64,000 nt of DNA. Origin: Aliivibrio wodanis (GTDB lineage Bacteria; Pseudomonadota; Gammaproteobacteria; Enterobacterales; Vibrionaceae). The stretch covers positions 2,108,001 to 2,172,000 of the forward strand of contig LN554846.1 of assembly GCA_000953695.1 (NCBI GenBank), given 5' to 3'. Each line of letters starts with the position of its first letter. Position 1 is the first letter of the stretch. The notes under the pieces are model-generated. The model was not told the DNA's origin and searched no databases. It saw nothing but the letters and a program-made list of their open reading frames with translations. Positions 1 through 9,316 of this stretch are shown one piece after another. The position numbers and the translations under genes were made by a program.

Positions 1-355
1 CATTCAACTGATGCTCTAATTCACGTGGTGTATAAAGTGGATTAACGTTTACCGCTACCATACCTGCACGTAGTACACCAAACAGCGCAATAGGGTATTG
101 CAATAAGTTCGGCATCATTAAGGCAACTCGGTCGCCTTTTTTCAGTTTAAGTTCATTTTGTAAGTAAGCAGCGAAAGCACGACTGCGCTCTTCTAACTTA
201 CGAAATGTCATTACTGAACCCATATTGATAAATGCAGGCTGATCGGCATATTTATGAACCGATTGCTCAAACATATCAACCAATGAACTGTATTGGTCTG
301 GGTTTATTTCTGCTGGTACGTCTTCTGGGTAACGTGAAAGCCAAACTTTATCCAC
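1..355 (-). CDS. fadD: Long-chain fatty acyl-CoA ligase FadD (5' part only)
   Basis: Only the first 118 codons lie in the window; the rest runs off the left edge. FadD activates long-chain fatty acids to acyl-CoA at the inner membrane for uptake and beta-oxidation. The translated start ([17 protein letters not shown]) and the downstream [13 protein letters not shown] match the N-terminus of enterobacterial FadD closely. The start is GTG at 355, preceded by an AGGAG ribosome site; there is no in-frame ATG nearby. The downstream position after yoaA, tsaB and slp matches the E. coli order yoaA-tsaB-yeaY-fadD. A CRP-like palindrome lies about 55 bp upstream. The AMP-binding motifs are outside the window and cannot be checked. 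Confidence 0.93.
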   Translation of the reverse strand, partial: MDKVWLSRYPEDVPAEINPDQYSSLVDMFEQSVHKYADQPAFINMGSVMTFRKLEERSRAFAAYLQNELKLKKGDRVALMMPNLLQYPIALFGVLRAGMVAVNVNPLYTPRELEHQLN

Positions 356-410
356 GCCTTTCTCCTATTCTATATACGATTCATTGCTCTTTTGACAATA
401 ACTCAATAAC

Positions 411-426
411 CGTGATCAATATCACT
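411..426. promoter_or_regulatory. CRP-like binding site upstream of fadD
   Basis: The 16-mer CGTGATCAATATCACT fits the CRP consensus TGTGA-N6-TCACA, with GTGA and TCAC half-sites at the right spacing. It is centred about 63 bp upstream of the fadD GTG start. Fatty-acid degradation genes are often under cAMP-CRP control, so regulation of fadD is plausible. No clear FadR site was seen. The assignment rests on the motif only. Confidence 0.5.
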
Positions 427-538
427 TTTGATGAGTAGACTATTTACTCTACAAGTATAGTCAACTATTTTTATTATCAATTACTTATTCGGGGCTTATT
501 TGACCATAAAAATGGCTTTTTTTAAATATGTGAAGCAG

Positions 539-1408
539 TTATGTGGCTATTTTGTTAACCAGAACACTAATATAATCACTTACTTGCTCTGGATGTTCTA
601 AGTGACAATGGTGACCACCTTCTATTTTAAAAGATTCAAAATTTGAAATATGACGATATCGATGGGTTTTCTGCTTTAGATGCCCATAACCTTCATTGCC
701 AATTACAGCAACAACCGGACACTCTATCTTTGAAAGTAATGATAGAGCATGAACTTCACTCATTCGATAAAGTGAATCACATTTCACTTTCGCATCAGTT
801 GTCCATTGCACATGTTCAGATGATGTTGTTAATGAACGAGTGACCATTGGTTCTATTAGTAACTCAGGCAATTGATTCACTTTTGATCGCAACTCAACCG
901 CCGCTTGCTTATCTTTTAAGGTTCGTTGAGGCTTATTCCGATAGCGTTGGCGACTTAGGATCCCTTGGCGTAACCGCTCAGTGATCTTATCTTCTTCTTC
1001 ACTCAATGGGCCTAATGCTTCAATCATCATAAGTGCGGACACTTTTTCAGGAAAAACAGCACAATAAGCACTCGCAATTAAAGCGCCTAATGAATGCCCA
1101 ATTAACACTACATTTTCTAATTTTGTCTGAAGTATTATCTGGTGAAGATCGTCAATATAGTCAAAGAAGTGATAAAAATTATCATCTCCTTTATGGCTTG
1201 ATAGCCCGTGACCAAACCAATCTATCGCGATTAAATGATGACATGGATGATGCTTTGTGTAAGCTTCCATCGTGGTTTTAAACGTGGCCGCATTATCTTG
1301 CCAGCCATGTAAAAATAATACCGTTTGATGAATCTCTTTTGGTTTAATTTCCATCACCGCTAAGGTGCCATGATGAAGTTCAATGCTTGATTGTTGAAAT
1401 GGACTCAT
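539..1408 (-). CDS. Alpha/beta hydrolase fold protein
   Basis: A 289-aa serine hydrolase of the alpha/beta fold. An HGW oxyanion-hole motif lies near residues 34-36, the nucleophile elbow GHSLG places Ser at 106, and the catalytic His is probably in the GGHHCHLEHP stretch near the C-terminus. There is no signal peptide, so it is probably cytosolic. The substrate cannot be told from the sequence. It starts 6 bp after the slp stop codon and precedes fadD on the same strand, so it is probably co-transcribed with slp. The position next to fadD hints at an ester or thioester substrate, but that is only context. Confidence 0.85.
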   Translation of the reverse strand: MSPFQQSSIELHHGTLAVMEIKPKEIHQTVLFLHGWQDNAATFKTTMEAYTKHHPCHHLIAIDWFGHGLSSHKGDDNFYHFFDYIDDLHQIILQTKLENVVLIGHSLGALIASAYCAVFPEKVSALMMIEALGPLSEEEDKITERLRQGILSRQRYRNKPQRTLKDKQAAVELRSKVNQLPELLIEPMVTRSLTTSSEHVQWTTDAKVKCDSLYRMSEVHALSLLSKIECPVVAVIGNEGYGHLKQKTHRYRHISNFESFKIEGGHHCHLEHPEQVSDYISVLVNKIAT

Positions 1409-1414
1409 ACTGTT

Positions 1415-1963
1415 TTATTTTACTTCCTGTACGACTTTCCCACGTCGGCTTTCAATACTACGCTGATGAAGGCATCGGCTGCCAGTACACGGCATATAGC
1501 TCATATTGAAATCATTGGTCACGACGTATTCTTGCACTTGCCATAAATGAATAGCAGTACCCGTTATAACAGGAAAAGAGTAAAGAAAATCACCGACATT
1601 GGCCTTTTCAATTCCATTTGATTGCCCTAAGACCGTAATTAATCGACCTTTTGTATAAGTCACCGGATCGATAAACCCATCAAAATAGACCACAAATCGG
1701 CCATTAGGCTCTTGAGCTATATCTGGTTTTCCAGCAGAAGAAATAGGTAGGTTAACCACTTCAATGCGAGTGGTCGTTTTTAAGTTATCAATACGAGCAA
1801 CAACCCCACCTAAACGTACTTCGCTTGGCCGGCTATGTTCAGCAGCTGCTGAAAAAGCACTGTATTCAGTAATAACTGTTGCTTGAGATGATTTTAATTC
1901 TGTAGGAAGTGAGCTACAACCTGCAAGTAATAACGCAAATAGAAAGCACAATGTCTGTTTCAT
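1415..1963 (-). CDS. slp: Slp-family outer membrane lipoprotein
   Basis: About 182 aa with a lipoprotein signal sequence ending in the lipobox LLAGC, so it is probably lipid-anchored to the outer membrane. Sequence and position between tsaB and fadD match the Slp/YeaY family of E. coli, a starvation- and stress-linked lipoprotein group of unknown molecular function. An in-frame ATG exists at 1978, but AAAGG lies at the right distance only for the ATG at 1963, so I chose the latter. Residues YVVTNDFNMSYMPC near the end include a Cys that could pair with the following CLH cysteine. The symbol is given at family level. Confidence 0.82.
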   Translation of the reverse strand: MKQTLCFLFALLLAGCSSLPTELKSSQATVITEYSAFSAAAEHSRPSEVRLGGVVARIDNLKTTTRIEVVNLPISSAGKPDIAQEPNGRFVVYFDGFIDPVTYTKGRLITVLGQSNGIEKANVGDFLYSFPVITGTAIHLWQVQEYVVTNDFNMSYMPCTGSRCLHQRSIESRRGKVVQEVK

Positions 1964-1986
1964 ATTAATCCTTTTCATAACTGAAG

Positions 1987-2301
1987 CTAGATATAGAGAT
2001 CGACACCGACGAGCTGAGCAAGTTCCTCTCTACGCTTTTGCAGCATAATATCCATATACTCTTCCATTGCTTTACGATTCCCCCCTTCAGGCAAATCATA
2101 TTGCAATCGAGAGTTAGCATACTCTGAAGCATTAAGCTGCTTTACTTGATTAGTAACTGCTGTAGCCACTTTGGACGGCTGAGCAACCATGGCTTTACTG
2201 CCATTAGCTTTCTTAACCTGATTATTCTTTCCAACGGCTTGCTGCTTTTGTACTTTTTGGTTTTGTACTAATGCAGGCGGTAATCCATGAATTGATACCA
2301 T
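1987..2301 (-). CDS. Unrecognised 104-aa protein, Lys/Gln-rich N-terminus
   Basis: I do not recognise this protein. The first 60 residues are basic, low in complexity and probably disordered (repeated Lys, Gln, Val, Asn). The last 35 residues look helical and charged (GNRKAMEEYMDIMLQKRREEL) and are the more likely conserved part. No signal peptide or membrane segment is seen. A strong GAGGGGG ribosome site precedes the ATG, which supports it as a real gene. It sits between tsaB (57 bp upstream) and slp (23 bp downstream) on the same strand, so it is probably in their operon. The E. coli tsaB-yeaY locus has no obvious counterpart. Confidence 0.7.
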   Translation of the reverse strand: MVSIHGLPPALVQNQKVQKQQAVGKNNQVKKANGSKAMVAQPSKVATAVTNQVKQLNASEYANSRLQYDLPEGGNRKAMEEYMDIMLQKRREELAQLVGVDLYI

Positions 2302-2358
2302 AGTGCCCCCTCTTTATTCATTAATAAACGGGGCAAGTTCACCCCGTAAATTTAAAGA

Positions 2359-3060
2359 TTATTCTCGACCAGGAAGCTTTTTCCATGTCACCGTATCGCG
2401 AACATAAACAGGGGTAGACTCTTCTGCTGGCAACGCCAACCCTTGCTCAAATTTTTGTTGCGCTAAAAACGCCATATCTTCAGCATCAGGATAAAGTACT
2501 TCTGATGCTTTGCGCTCTAATGATAATTCCACTAATGCTTCCGTATACGCATCCCAGCCGGTACCTACGGTTAACCACTCACCTGATTGTTCTGGTAAAT
2601 ACGTTAACAAGGCTTCTGGCTTAAACACAGATTCAGCAACGTTATAAGTCCAGCTTGCATCATCATTACGTTGATACATACCAAAGTAGACTTCACCCAT
2701 GCGAGCATCAATCGCTGAGGCTACTTGCGTCGCCCCATGAACGCGGTAGCCCGCTTGCGCCATTGCTTCTAATGTTGAAATACCTATCATAGGTAAATCG
2801 GCACCAAATGCTAAACCTTGAGCAATACCAATACCGATACGAACACCAGTAAAGCTACCTGGCCCTTGACCAAATGCAAGAGCATCTAAATCTTGTAAGC
2901 GCACACCCGCTTCTTTTAATACTTCATCGACAAATGGAAGTACTTTAATCGTGTGTTCACGCGGTGCCACTGCACGTCGAGAATAGACTTTTCCGTCAAC
3001 AATCAGTGTGACAGAACAGTTTTCAGTGGCGGTATCTACCGCTAAAATATTTGCGCTCAT
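2359..3060 (-). CDS. tsaB: tRNA threonylcarbamoyladenosine biosynthesis protein TsaB
   Basis: TsaB (YeaZ), 233 aa, is the partner of TsaD and TsaE in making the t6A modification at position 37 of ANN-decoding tRNAs in the cytosol. The N-terminal [13 protein letters not shown] strand and the [22 protein letters not shown] block are typical of the ASKHA fold of this family. Length equals the usual length (about 230 aa). It starts 7 bp after the yoaA stop codon, matching the E. coli yoaA-tsaB pair, and the two are probably co-transcribed. Confidence 0.96.
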   Translation of the reverse strand: MSANILAVDTATENCSVTLIVDGKVYSRRAVAPREHTIKVLPFVDEVLKEAGVRLQDLDALAFGQGPGSFTGVRIGIGIAQGLAFGADLPMIGISTLEAMAQAGYRVHGATQVASAIDARMGEVYFGMYQRNDDASWTYNVAESVFKPEALLTYLPEQSGEWLTVGTGWDAYTEALVELSLERKASEVLYPDAEDMAFLAQQKFEQGLALPAEESTPVYVRDTVTWKKLPGRE

Positions 3061-3067
3061 TAATGCC

Positions 3068-5029
3068 TCAATTTTCTAAAATGGCTTCTTGTTTTTCTGA
3101 TTCATTTTCATTGGTCTGATTGGCTTTTGCCAAAAACTCAGACACATTACGTAAATCTCGTGTGCGCGGTATCGGTGGTAAACTTTGCAAGAACGTAGAA
3201 CCATAAGGTCGAGTGACCAAACGATTATCACAAATAACCAATACCCCTTTATCTTTAGTATCTCGAATAAGACGACCAACACCTTGCTTTAAGGTGATCA
3301 CAGCATCTGGTATTTGTACTTGCGAGAATGCATCACCACCACTCAACTGACAATCTTCAATTCGAGCTTTTAGCAATGGATCATCAGGTGCTGTAAAAGG
3401 AAGTTTGTCTATGATAACACAGCTTAGCGCGTCACCTCTAACATCGATACCTTCCCAAAAAGCCCCTGTCGCAACCAATAATGCATTGCCCAGTTCCATA
3501 AACTCAGACAATAATTTTTGCTTTGTCGTTTCACCTTGAACTAGCACAGGTAAATCGAGAGTTTGTCTAAATTGCTCCGCCAGATCTCGCATCATTTGGT
3601 GCGAAGTACACAAGAAAAAACAGCGGCCATTATTTTGTTTAATCACGGGTTGTAATAATTCAACTAACTTATCCGCAATGCCATAACTGTTTGGCTCAGG
3701 CAAAAAGCGAGGAACACACAGTAATGCTTGGGTTTGATAATCAAACGGGCTCGGCAGAGAAAATTGTTTTGTCGGCTCTAACCCTAAGCGTTGTGTAAAA
3801 TGAGAGAAATCATCATTTACCGCTAACGTTGCAGACGTAAAAATCCAAGCACCTTCTTTATCAGCCACTTGCTCTTTAAATTTATCAGCCACAGATAATG
3901 GCGTAATATTCAAACTAAAATGACGTGGCGTACATTCATACCAATAGGAATAACCACCAATAGTGGTATCACAAACACGCTCAAGACGGTTCTTCAATAA
4001 AGCACAACGATCAAAAGCCGCATCCAATAATTGACTGCGTCCTAGTGCTAGCTTTAATACATCATGAGCTAATTCAAACGCATCATTGATTCGAACTATT
4101 TCGCGCTGAACCGCTTGTGATTTAATCGCTTCTCGCCAGTTACCCCTAAAATTGGTATCACCTAGAATAATACGAAGATCCATCGCGGCACCCGCTAGAC
4201 GCTCTGCTACTTTTTGTAGCTGACGCATGTCTTTCGCTTCAGTGCGATAACCGATCTCTATATCTTTTGCTAATTCAGTTAACTGGCGACTAGATAGATT
4301 TTGACCAAAATATTGACTCGCAATATCTGGTAACTGATGCGCTTCATCAAAAATAAAAATGTCCGCTTCTGGGATTAATTCACCAAACCCTGTTTCTTTA
4401 ATCGCTAAGTCCGCAAGAAATAGATGATGGTTAACGACCACGACATCTGCATCCATCGCTTTTTTACGTGCTTTAACCACAAAACACTCATCAAAGCTTG
4501 GGCAATCCTTACCTAAACAGTTGTCATTGGTAGAAGTTATTGAAGGAATAATTGGGCTGTCTTCTGCAATCGCTGTGCAATCGCCTAGATCACCCGTTTT
4601 GGTTTCAGATGACCAAGATCTTACTTTAACTAATTGAGTTAATAATTCAGGATCAGCTTGCGGTGTATGGCTTTCTACCAATTGTTGATTTAGCCGCTCA
4701 GGACATAAATAATTTGAACGCCCTTTTAATAACGCAACTTGGCCATAAAAGCCCAATGACGAGGTCATGAGGGGAAGATCACGATGAAAAAGTTGTTCTT
4801 GTAGGTTTTTAGACCCAGTGCTAATAATGGTTTTTTTACCACTAACTAATGCTGGAGCAAGGTATGCAAAGGTTTTTCCTGTCCCTGTCCCAGCCTCTAC
4901 AACTAACTGGGTGCCATTCTTAATTGTGTCATAAACGGCATGAGCCATATCAAGCTGAGGTTGACGAGGTTGGAAACCAGGAATAGCTTTACCTAACGCG
5001 CCTGAAGAAGAAAAAATCTTGGCAATCAT
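3068..5029 (-). CDS. yoaA: DinG-like ATP-dependent DNA helicase YoaA
   Basis: A superfamily 2 (XPD/DinG-type) helicase of about 653 aa. Walker A is [15 protein letters not shown] near residue 46, Walker B is the DEAH box ([13 protein letters not shown]), and the last motif is [14 protein letters not shown]. Cysteines in the [12 protein letters not shown] region, with an earlier Cys, are positioned to bind the iron-sulfur cluster of XPD-like helicases. E. coli YoaA helps repair replication-fork damage together with HolC. An ATG at 5041 is in frame, but AGG lies 5 nt before the ATG at 5029, which I prefer. The gene is followed directly by tsaB. Confidence 0.94.
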   Translation of the reverse strand: MIAKIFSSSGALGKAIPGFQPRQPQLDMAHAVYDTIKNGTQLVVEAGTGTGKTFAYLAPALVSGKKTIISTGSKNLQEQLFHRDLPLMTSSLGFYGQVALLKGRSNYLCPERLNQQLVESHTPQADPELLTQLVKVRSWSSETKTGDLGDCTAIAEDSPIIPSITSTNDNCLGKDCPSFDECFVVKARKKAMDADVVVVNHHLFLADLAIKETGFGELIPEADIFIFDEAHQLPDIASQYFGQNLSSRQLTELAKDIEIGYRTEAKDMRQLQKVAERLAGAAMDLRIILGDTNFRGNWREAIKSQAVQREIVRINDAFELAHDVLKLALGRSQLLDAAFDRCALLKNRLERVCDTTIGGYSYWYECTPRHFSLNITPLSVADKFKEQVADKEGAWIFTSATLAVNDDFSHFTQRLGLEPTKQFSLPSPFDYQTQALLCVPRFLPEPNSYGIADKLVELLQPVIKQNNGRCFFLCTSHQMMRDLAEQFRQTLDLPVLVQGETTKQKLLSEFMELGNALLVATGAFWEGIDVRGDALSCVIIDKLPFTAPDDPLLKARIEDCQLSGGDAFSQVQIPDAVITLKQGVGRLIRDTKDKGVLVICDNRLVTRPYGSTFLQSLPPIPRTRDLRNVSEFLAKANQTNENESEKQEAILEN

Positions 5030-5108
5030 GTCAACCTGCATTCTAGTGATAAAAATAAGGTGAGATTATGCCAAGATTTTAGAAAAAACCAAATATTAAG
5101 TTTAGGTA

Positions 5109-5297
5109 TTACTTATTTATATATCGGTTCAACCATGCACTCTGGATCGGAGAACTCAGCTCTTTTGCGGCATCGCATGGAGATGTATGGTTTTCAAATA
5201 AATTACATAGCTTACTGTCGTCTAAGTCATCTAGAGGCATTCTCATAATTGAAGCGACACGTTCTTTATAAAGCTTACTAGCTAATGTGTTATCCAT
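5109..5297 (-). CDS. Unrecognised 62-aa protein upstream of yoaA
   Basis: A short acidic and basic protein with no signal peptide or membrane segment; I do not recognise it. The ATG is preceded by AAGGAT at good spacing, and the ORF fills the gap between yoaA and purU on the same strand as yoaA, 79 bp upstream of it. Residues MPLDDLDDSKL and SPIQSAWLNRYI look like two short helices. It could be a small regulatory protein or a chance ORF; the ribosome site and length favour a gene. Confidence 0.5.
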   Translation of the reverse strand: MDNTLASKLYKERVASIMRMPLDDLDDSKLCNLFENHTSPCDAAKELSSPIQSAWLNRYINK

Positions 5298-5462
5298 AAT
5301 TTTTATCCTTAAAATGTAGAGAACAAAAGAAAGTTATACCTCTGCAATGTTCTATTATTTTAATTCTATTTTAATAAAACTGCTTTACGAGCCATTCTTT
5401 TATAGGTACAACCATAGGTATAACAAATTTTAATCAAATACTTTGTGATCACGAGAGATAAA

Positions 5463-6296
5463 ATGGAAAAGAAAATACTACTAACGGATTGCCCTGATTC
5501 TCGTGGGCTAATAGCGAAAATAACCAACATTTGTTACAAGCATCAATTGAACATAGTTCACAATAATGAGTATGTTGATAATGTCACTGGTCAATTCTTT
5601 ATGAGAACGGAGCTAGAAGGTATTTTCAATGACGAAACCTTCTTACTAGACATTGATCAAGCATTACCAACAGGTAGCCACCGTAAATTAGTCACTGAGC
5701 CGTGCAAAAAAGTGGTTATTCTAGTCACTAAAGAAGCACACTGTATTGGTGATATTTTAATTAAAGCTTATTCAGGTGCCATGAATATTGAGATTGCTGC
5801 AGTCATTGGCAACCACGATACCTTAGGTGGACTAATCGAAAAATTCGACATTCCATTCCATCATGTTTGTCATCAAGGCTTATCACGTGAAGAGCATGAA
5901 GAAAAGATGCTGGATGTGATTAACTCATACCAACCTGAATATGTCGTGCTAGCAAAGTACATGCGTGTGTTAACCGCTAACTTTGTTGCCCAGTTCCCTA
6001 AAAAAATCATCAACATTCACCACAGCTTCTTACCGGCGTTTATTGGTGCAAAACCTTACCAACAAGCTTACGATCGTGGTGTCAAAATCATTGGTGCAAC
6101 CGCGCATTTTGTAACGAATGATTTAGATGAAGGTCCAATCATTAAACAAGATGTTATCCCTGTAGATCATAACTTCAGTGCAGAAGACATGGCGATGGCC
6201 GGTCGTGATGTGGAGAAATCGGTATTAAGTAAGGCGTTAACTAAAGTCTTAAATGATCACGTATTTGTATATGGTAACAAAACCGTCATTCTTTAA
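5463..6296 (+). CDS. purU: Formyltetrahydrofolate deformylase PurU
   Basis: PurU hydrolyses 10-formyl-THF to THF and formate, balancing one-carbon pools and feeding formate to PurT. An N-terminal ACT domain (about residues 1-80, CPDSRGLIAKITNICYKH) is followed by a formyltransferase domain with VLAKYMRVL, IINIHHSFLPAF and the GATAHFV/DEGPIIKQD blocks that carry the catalytic Asn-His-Asp set. It is very similar to E. coli PurU along its whole length. An in-frame GTG at 5445 is possible, but the ATG at 5463 has GAGAG at good spacing and gives the usual N-terminus. It is followed by a strong terminator. Confidence 0.97.
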   Translation: MEKKILLTDCPDSRGLIAKITNICYKHQLNIVHNNEYVDNVTGQFFMRTELEGIFNDETFLLDIDQALPTGSHRKLVTEPCKKVVILVTKEAHCIGDILIKAYSGAMNIEIAAVIGNHDTLGGLIEKFDIPFHHVCHQGLSREEHEEKMLDVINSYQPEYVVLAKYMRVLTANFVAQFPKKIINIHHSFLPAFIGAKPYQQAYDRGVKIIGATAHFVTNDLDEGPIIKQDVIPVDHNFSAEDMAMAGRDVEKSVLSKALTKVLNDHVFVYGNKTVIL

Positions 6297-6321
6297 TTCA
6301 GAACATGAGTTAACGGATATA

Positions 6322-6350
6322 AAAACGGCGATCATGATGATCGCCGTTTT
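6322..6350. terminator. Bidirectional intrinsic terminator (purU / hydrolase)
   Basis: A near-perfect hairpin with 13-bp arms (AAAACGGCGATCA and its complement) and a 3-nt loop, with A-runs on one side and T-runs on the other. It sits between convergent purU and the minus-strand hydrolase and can stop transcription from both. Confidence 0.85.
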
Positions 6351-6373
6351 CTATTCAATTCTTATGTTTGTTT

Positions 6374-7186
6374 CTATTGAGCTGCAATAAATTCTATCGC
6401 GTACTTATTGAATTCTTTTGGTCTATCAATATTACACACATGGCCACATTCTGGAATTTGTAATAACTGACTGTGTTCATGTACCGCTACCATCTCTTCT
6501 ACTGGCTTCATAAATAAATAATCATTTGCTCCCATCACATACAGTGTAGGAATTGCTAATTCTTTATCTTTGAAATAACGCATTAGTGGATTTACATCAG
6601 CGGCTAGCTTAAACCAACGTTTAAACTCTTTCTGACACAATTTTTTAGCTTCACGGGTAAAGATATGACGTGATTCTTTTTGGCTTTTTTGTGGCATAAC
6701 AACATAAGAGAACAGTTTATATAACCACATATAAGGCATGATATTTTTCGTCATATCTCCCATCTTAATTAAAAATTGAGATCGAAAATTAAAACGAGTA
6801 ATTGCCCCTGCCAACACCATAGAACTTACTCTATCTTGTGCTAACTCGGCCAAATTACGAATAATAATAGTGCCTAAAGACATACCAACAAAATGTGCAG
6901 ATTTAATATTAAGATGATCAAGTACATCAATAATATCTTGGCTTACCACTTTAAAAGAGTATTGCTTGTTCATGAATTCTTTAATTTTCGAGAAATTATT
7001 CGAACGACCATGACCACGTAGATCAATTAGCAGAACATTAAAATTCTTCCTAAAAGCAGCTACTTGCTTAAACCATGTTGTCGAACTTCCACCCGCACCA
7101 TGAACAAAAACAACCCATTTAGAGCTTGATTCATGTTCATAAGCTCTGTGGAATAATAAAGAATCTGACATCCATTCAACTTTCAT
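6374..7186 (-). CDS. Alpha/beta hydrolase, possible last member of the lipid operon
   Basis: A 270-aa alpha/beta hydrolase: oxyanion motif HGAGG near residue 29, nucleophile elbow GMSLG near residue 103, catalytic Asp probably in GANDYLF and His in ECGHVCNIDRP. The overall look is that of esterases or C-C bond hydrolases; the substrate is unknown. It lies 113 bp downstream of the nine-gene ketosynthase operon on the same strand with no clear terminator between, so it could be co-transcribed and act as thioesterase or tailoring enzyme. That link is inference. The ATG at 7186 has no good ribosome site; Met6 is an alternative start. Confidence 0.8.
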   Translation of the reverse strand: MKVEWMSDSLLFHRAYEHESSSKWVVFVHGAGGSSTTWFKQVAAFRKNFNVLLIDLRGHGRSNNFSKIKEFMNKQYSFKVVSQDIIDVLDHLNIKSAHFVGMSLGTIIIRNLAELAQDRVSSMVLAGAITRFNFRSQFLIKMGDMTKNIMPYMWLYKLFSYVVMPQKSQKESRHIFTREAKKLCQKEFKRWFKLAADVNPLMRYFKDKELAIPTLYVMGANDYLFMKPVEEMVAVHEHSQLLQIPECGHVCNIDRPKEFNKYAIEFIAAQ

Positions 7187-7299
7187 AAAAAATATACATT
7201 GCGATGACTATATCACTTCAAGACAATAATGAATATACATCACCTCATTTCCTGTCGTTGAGCTAACAAGATAAAATAAAGTCATTCTAACCTATTGAT

Positions 7300-8172
7300 T
7301 TATAGATCTAAGGTTAGGGTTATTACTCTATATCGCCCCTCAAAACCATCAATAAACAGTAAGCGACCTTGTTGCTCTTCTATAAATAGATTCAAAGCAT
7401 ACAATTGATTGGTTTCGTAGAAATCACAAACAGGTTGGCAATCAAATAAATCACTAGGCACAACGTCCATAACACAAGTTATTAGATCATTTGAAACTCG
7501 TTGCCCAAATGCGACATGCGTTGCGAAAAAGGCTTGAGTCGTTAATAAGGAAGTCAGATATGCCAGTAACGATTGTTGGTTAAACTGTTGAGGTAATACA
7601 TCAATTTTTGCTTTAGCGCCATTCTTACTTGCACTTAATAACATCCAATTTGATCCCTCTCCTATCACCGTATCTTCTGAAAGTTCTAAATAACCATGAG
7701 GATCAGTAGATTGCTCTACTCGCTCATCCACCCCACCCAACAATATATTCTGTTCTTGTTGGTTTTTTAGACTCGCATCGGCTAGTAGTAATGCATTTTC
7801 AACCACAAACCCTTGCTGCGCTAAGTTTAGGTTTTTACTCTCAAGACCTAAAAATTTCGCAATATAAAACCCAGCAGTATTACTTAATGAGTTAATAAAA
7901 TCGACGGGTTTAGGAGGCATATTTTCCACATAACGCTGCTGACACAATCGATTAAATACCGATAAGTTCCCCTGACCAGAGACCATAAACAGCGCGGTAT
8001 TTTTATCTAATTCTTGCTGCTCTTTAATACCAGAGACACCTAACAGACCAAGCTGAATAAAGCGATCAGTTCGACGAACAAAACCGGACGCCACTTTTTT
8101 GCATTCTGCTTTAACATCAACATCTTGATCTTGTTTAATATTCACACTAGCAACGCAATGCACATACATCAT
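7300..8172 (-). CDS. Ketosynthase-like protein lacking the active-site Cys (chain-length-factor type)
   Basis: A 290-aa protein related to the N-terminal half of beta-ketoacyl synthases (RRTDRFIQLGLLGVSG; SNTAGFYIAKFLGLESKNLNLAQQGF). At the position of the nucleophilic Cys (TACxSG in KAS enzymes) it has Gln (AQQG, residues 119-120), the replacement typical of chain-length factors (KS-beta). The His motifs HGT and GHT are absent, and it is shorter than a full KS (about 400 aa). The end (LLFIDGFEGRYRVI) resembles the terminal FGFGG strand. Its start overlaps the stop of the active KS by 4 nt, so the two probably form a KS-CLF heterodimer. The closest family known to me is the short CLF of aryl polyene clusters. 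Confidence 0.75.
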   Translation of the reverse strand: MMYVHCVASVNIKQDQDVDVKAECKKVASGFVRRTDRFIQLGLLGVSGIKEQQELDKNTALFMVSGQGNLSVFNRLCQQRYVENMPPKPVDFINSLSNTAGFYIAKFLGLESKNLNLAQQGFVVENALLLADASLKNQQEQNILLGGVDERVEQSTDPHGYLELSEDTVIGEGSNWMLLSASKNGAKAKIDVLPQQFNQQSLLAYLTSLLTTQAFFATHVAFGQRVSNDLITCVMDVVPSDLFDCQPVCDFYETNQLYALNLFIEEQQGRLLFIDGFEGRYRVITLTLDL

Positions 8173-9311
8173 ACGACGTCCTTCTTCACAACAAGTGCAT
8201 TATTGTTACCACCAAAACCAAAACAGTTCAGTAAAAATACCCCAGAGTCACACGGGATGCTTTTTTGTGTTGGAGTCCAGTTAATCTCATCATCTTGAAT
8301 TTCAAAGTTTGACGTTTTAGGTATGAATCCGTTGTTAATGGCCTGCATCATGATCACTAACTCACTCACACCGCAACTGCCTAGCGTGTGACCAATATAC
8401 GGCTTTAATGAAAATAACGAGGGCGTTTGAGAAAACACTTGTTTCATGCCATTTATCTCTGCTAAATCACTTAGATTACTTGCGGTGCCGTGTGCCTTTA
8501 CAGCGGTGATATTTTCTTCGCTCACATTACTAGCTTGCAGTGCATTCTTAATTACTTGAGCGATACCAGAACCATCCGGGTTTACGCCTGTCACACTGTG
8601 AGTCTCACACTGACTACTGCCACCACAAAACTGCCAAGGTGATGGTTTAACATCATCACGACTCATTAACAGTGCACCTAAGGCTTCTCCCAATAGCAAT
8701 CCATCTCTGTTTGCATCAAAAGGCTTAGTTTGCTGCTGAGCCAATAATTGCATGGATACGAATCCCTCAAAAGAGTGAGAGGCGAACATTTCCATCCCGA
8801 TGACCAGTGCATAATCGATGACACCCGCCTCCAGCATCGTTGCCGCATCTAAAATGGCATTCGAACTCGAAGTACAAGCGGTGTTGTAAGTTAAACTAAA
8901 TGGATTTAAACCAAACTTAATCGTTAATCTATCGGCATACACACCATTTCCGACTCGACTACCTGAAAACTGAGGTGGATTATTTTCTTTAATACTCGAA
9001 CCAAGTGGGTGCATTAACGACATATCATTGGCGGCACAACCTAAAAACAGGCCACAACGTTGGCGATCTTGCTCTGATATATTGTGCAGTTCAAACAAGT
9101 TGCTGATCAATGTGTCCAAATAAGGAATAGGATCAAACAGCTCCTCAAAATTGCCGTTATTCTGAATCGCGTAATAAGGCAACGTTTTGATCTGTTCAAA
9201 TACATTCACTGATTTATCAACAGTAAGGTATTTGCCCGCTTTCATTAAATCCAATTGCTGTGTTTTATTGCCAAGTGCGCTTAACACGTCACCACCAAGT
9301 ATCGTAATCAT
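8169..9311 (-). CDS. Beta-ketoacyl-ACP synthase (KAS I/II type) of the lipid operon
   Basis: A 380-aa condensing enzyme with a complete Cys-His-His triad: Cys146 in NTACTSSSNA, His274 in VKAHGTASNLSD, His308 in PYIGHTLGSCG. The glycine-rich NCFGFGGNN end is typical. It should condense an acyl primer with malonyl-ACP by decarboxylation. It is clearly different from the housekeeping FabF elsewhere in the window and shorter by about 30 aa. It overlaps the chain-length-factor-like gene and follows the ACP by 5 bp, so I infer a dedicated KS/CLF/ACP module that makes a beta-ketoacyl chain for the DarB-like enzyme. Confidence 0.88.
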   Translation of the reverse strand: MITILGGDVLSALGNKTQQLDLMKAGKYLTVDKSVNVFEQIKTLPYYAIQNNGNFEELFDPIPYLDTLISNLFELHNISEQDRQRCGLFLGCAANDMSLMHPLGSSIKENNPPQFSGSRVGNGVYADRLTIKFGLNPFSLTYNTACTSSSNAILDAATMLEAGVIDYALVIGMEMFASHSFEGFVSMQLLAQQQTKPFDANRDGLLLGEALGALLMSRDDVKPSPWQFCGGSSQCETHSVTGVNPDGSGIAQVIKNALQASNVSEENITAVKAHGTASNLSDLAEINGMKQVFSQTPSLFSLKPYIGHTLGSCGVSELVIMMQAINNGFIPKTSNFEIQDDEINWTPTQKSIPCDSGVFLLNCFGFGGNNNALVVKKDVV

Positions 9312-9316
9312 CGTTA

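Noticed and set aside
643-1281. Plus-strand ORFs over the minus-strand alpha/beta hydrolase
   Set aside because: Antisense shadows of a clear gene, with no recognisable protein pattern.
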